Both the position numbers and the translations under genes were made by a program. A DNA stretch of 33,975 nt from Flavonifractor sp. An306 (GTDB lineage: Bacteria > Bacillota > Clostridia > Oscillospirales > Oscillospiraceae): NCBI RefSeq assembly GCF_002159455.1, contig NZ_NFIQ01000041.1, positions 1-33,975 of the forward strand, in the 5' to 3' direction. Shown piece by piece: positions 32,384 to 33,975 of the stretch. Each line of letters opens with the position of its first letter. Positions within the stretch are counted from its first letter, which is position 1. The notes below the pieces were generated by a model. The model was not told where the DNA came from. It saw only the letters and a list, made by a program, of their open reading frames with translations, and did no database searches.

Positions 32384-33700
32384 ATGGCTGATTTCAATTC
32401 CAATTTCAATGATATACAGAAACAAATTGCTGTTGCTGACTTAACTGACGAGCAAATCCAAGAGTTAGTGACCGCTTTGCAAACAAGAAGAAGTGCAAAA
32501 CCTGAACTGACAAAGGAAGAAAAGGTCTTCTTGCAGTGTTGCAGAGAACATAGAAGTTACAGCAACAATAAAGATTTGGATGCTGTTGTATGCCCTCATT
32601 GTGGTTCAGTTAAGGTTATAAAGAACGGAACAAGAAACAGCAGACAGAGATATTTTTGCAAAGATTGTTATAAAACTTTCGGTGACACCAATGGCACCGT
32701 TGCCTTTCGCTCCAAGTTGTCTGTTGGTAAATGGATTGAGTTTATCAAGTTGACCTTACAGGGTGAAAGTTGCCGTACCATAGCAAAAGAATTGGGTATC
32801 AACAAGCAGACTGTTCTGCACAACAGACATAGGATATGTTCTGTTCTCCTTCAGTTCGTCAGCAATCAGGACGATTTCAAGAGTTTGGCTGAAAGCGACG
32901 AATATTACTATCCTCTTTCCTTTAAGGACATTAAAGACCCAATGTTCTTCTTGGGTACACTCGGCAGAATGCCATATACCCATTTGACCTTTGAGAAGAA
33001 AATCGAATATGTTGAGAAACAAGGATTTGACATAGATTTCTTGCATAGGTACATTAAAAACGAAGAACAGAACAAAGCTGAATTGTTGGATTATGTTAAA
33101 CTTGGTGATTTGAAATCACAAGAGAAGTTTTCCAATGCTCTAAATGGTATGGATACAAAGAAAATTATTGAAGTCTTGAATACCTTACACGAACAGCAGA
33201 AGAAAAAGAGAGGTATCAGCAACCAGCAGGTATGTTGTCTGTCTTGTGTGGATACGAATAACAATCATTTCTTGCAGAGTGTTTGTGTCGGTAGAATACA
33301 GCCTATCCATATCGAGCAGACCCTTGTTCCCCATTTCACCGAAGATACTGTTCTGGTCACAGACAGCCATAGAGCATATAAGACCGTAGCCAACAGATAC
33401 AAGATACCCTTAAATCAAATCCCAAGTGGGAAACATACAAGCGGTGGATTTCATCTGGGTCATATCAACGGATACCATCACAACATTAGTGATTTTATGT
33501 ATCTGTATCATGGTGTAAGTTCCAAGTTCCTTGACTACTACTTGGCTCTGTTCTATTGGGTCGAGAAGAATAAGGGAAAGACCTATCTTGAACAGGCTTA
33601 CGACATTATTACTCTGTTAGCCAATCAGACGAAGAAGATACCGCTTGATAAGTTCAAGTACAAGCCAATTTCCTTTGATATGAAGAGGTTGGCAATTTGA
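32384..33700 (+). mobile_element. IS1595-like (ISXO2-type) transposase gene, AT-rich, with extra internal segment
   Basis: 438 residues, intact. Residues 70-95 are a zinc ribbon (CPHCGS ... CKDC); a helix-turn-helix follows (TIAKELGINKQTVLHNRHRI). The catalytic triad fits IS1595: Asp172 in ESDEYYYPLSF, Asp327 in VTDSHRAYKTVANRY, and Asn362 in GHINGYHHN, 35 residues later as in the DD36N arrangement, then YHGVSSKFLDYYLALFYW. Between the two Asp there are 155 residues rather than the ~70-80 usual for the family, because of an added segment from about residue 185 to 275 (FFLGTLGRMPY ... IIEVLNTLHEQQKKK). Codon use is AT-rich, unlike all genes to the left, so it was acquired by transfer. Element ends were not identified. 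Confidence 0.75.
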
Positions 33701-33835
33701 AAAAAGTTTAAATTTCGTTTTCTGGAATGAGACAAATTGACCGAAGTATGCTATGATATAGCCATAGTTCGGAACTTTTTGCTGGATTTTCCGTCTATAT
33801 ATACAAGTAAACAATTTTACAAGGAGGTAATCCGT
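33701..33835 (+). promoter_or_regulatory. AT-rich gap with extended -10 promoter candidate for the lipoprotein gene
   Basis: TGCTATGAT (33749-33757) is an extended -10 box; GAGACA lies 17 bp upstream at 33729-33734 as a weak -35. No clear terminator follows the transposase stop and no inverted repeat marks an element end. Confidence 0.35.
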
Positions 33836-33975
33836 ATGAAGAAATATATAGCATTAGTTTTAGCATTGGTCTGTGTGTTGGGTCTGGTTGGTTGCAGTCA
33901 GCAAGGACAACAGGACATAATAACTCCAACTCAAAATAACGAGGAAATATCCCAAACAGACATTCAATCCGAAGC
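33836..33975 (+). CDS. putative lipoprotein, N-terminal part (cut by window end)
   Basis: Only the first 46 codons are inside the window. The start is a basic-hydrophobic lipoprotein signal peptide, KKYIALVLALVCVLGLVGC, with the lipobox LVGC (Cys at residue 20), followed by a polar Gln/Asn/Thr-rich spacer. AAGGAGGTAA lies 5-6 nt before the ATG. Nothing of the functional domain is visible. It shares the AT-rich composition of the transposase gene, so both may belong to one acquired segment. Confidence 0.85.
   Translation, partial: MKKYIALVLALVCVLGLVGCSQQGQQDIITPTQNNEEISQTDIQSE

Noticed and set aside
32331-33770. Possible terminal inverted repeats of the transposase element (AACTATG in both flanks)
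   Set aside because: Only 7 bp match in AT-rich DNA with no extension and no target duplication; expected by chance.
1-33975. CRISPR arrays, tRNA or rRNA genes, known riboswitches
   Set aside because: No regularly spaced direct repeats, no cloverleaf-like gene ending in a CCA-type acceptor, and no conserved rRNA stretches were seen in the intergenic regions.

Overview
The window looks like a chromosomal segment of a GC-rich, endospore-forming Clostridia member, probably Oscillospirales (Flavonifractor/Lawsonibacter/Pseudoflavonifractor-like). Grounds for this are Firmicutes-type genes (forespore sigma factor SigG, a YlmC/YmxH-type sporulation protein, HPr kinase, MocR regulator, FtsK/SpoIIIE), Gram-positive Shine-Dalgarno sites, several TTG/GTG starts and very GC-rich coding sequence. 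The genus is an inference.

Layout. 1-680: the end of a phage-type lysis cassette (amidase C-terminus plus phi-LC3-type holin) closed by a terminator. 705-2730 (minus): a translationally coupled three-gene membrane-protein operon (TVP38/TMEM64, YhhN-like, DUF1461). 2851-3045 (minus): a 28-codon ORF with its own promoter, Shine-Dalgarno and terminator. 3156-4559 (minus): MocR regulator. 4731-9845 (plus): sigG, a TIGR00300-like gene, then the overlapping pair ppx-ppk1. 9887-11980 (minus): MATE exporter and an ArsR-like regulator, each with its own promoter. 12082-17422 (minus): glmS followed after 11 nt by an oligopeptide-type binding protein and two permeases, without ATPase genes. 17517-18849: ylmC-type sporulation gene and a divergent AEC transporter. 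18895-21312 (minus): phosphoketolase. 21498-25106 (plus): uppP and ftsK/spoIIIE. 25151-27160: DUF4364 gene, divergent YerB-like lipoprotein, rpmB. 27278-29100 (minus): BlaI/M56 sensor-repressor pair with two operator palindromes. 29256-32150 (plus): hprK, rpsB, tsf. 32246-33975: an AT-rich segment with an IS1595-like transposase and the start of a lipoprotein gene.

Most of the window is housekeeping, sporulation and central-metabolism sequence in short transcription units. Promoters of the TTGnnn-N16-18-TAnnnT type and strong, often bidirectional, hairpin terminators can be placed for most units. The parts that stand out are the 28-aa ORF, the glmS-peptide-transporter operon without ATPases, the autoregulated BlaI/M56 pair with no visible target, and the AT-rich right end, whose transposase carries an extra internal segment and has its ribosome binding site inside a hairpin. 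I saw no tRNA, rRNA, CRISPR array or integrase.
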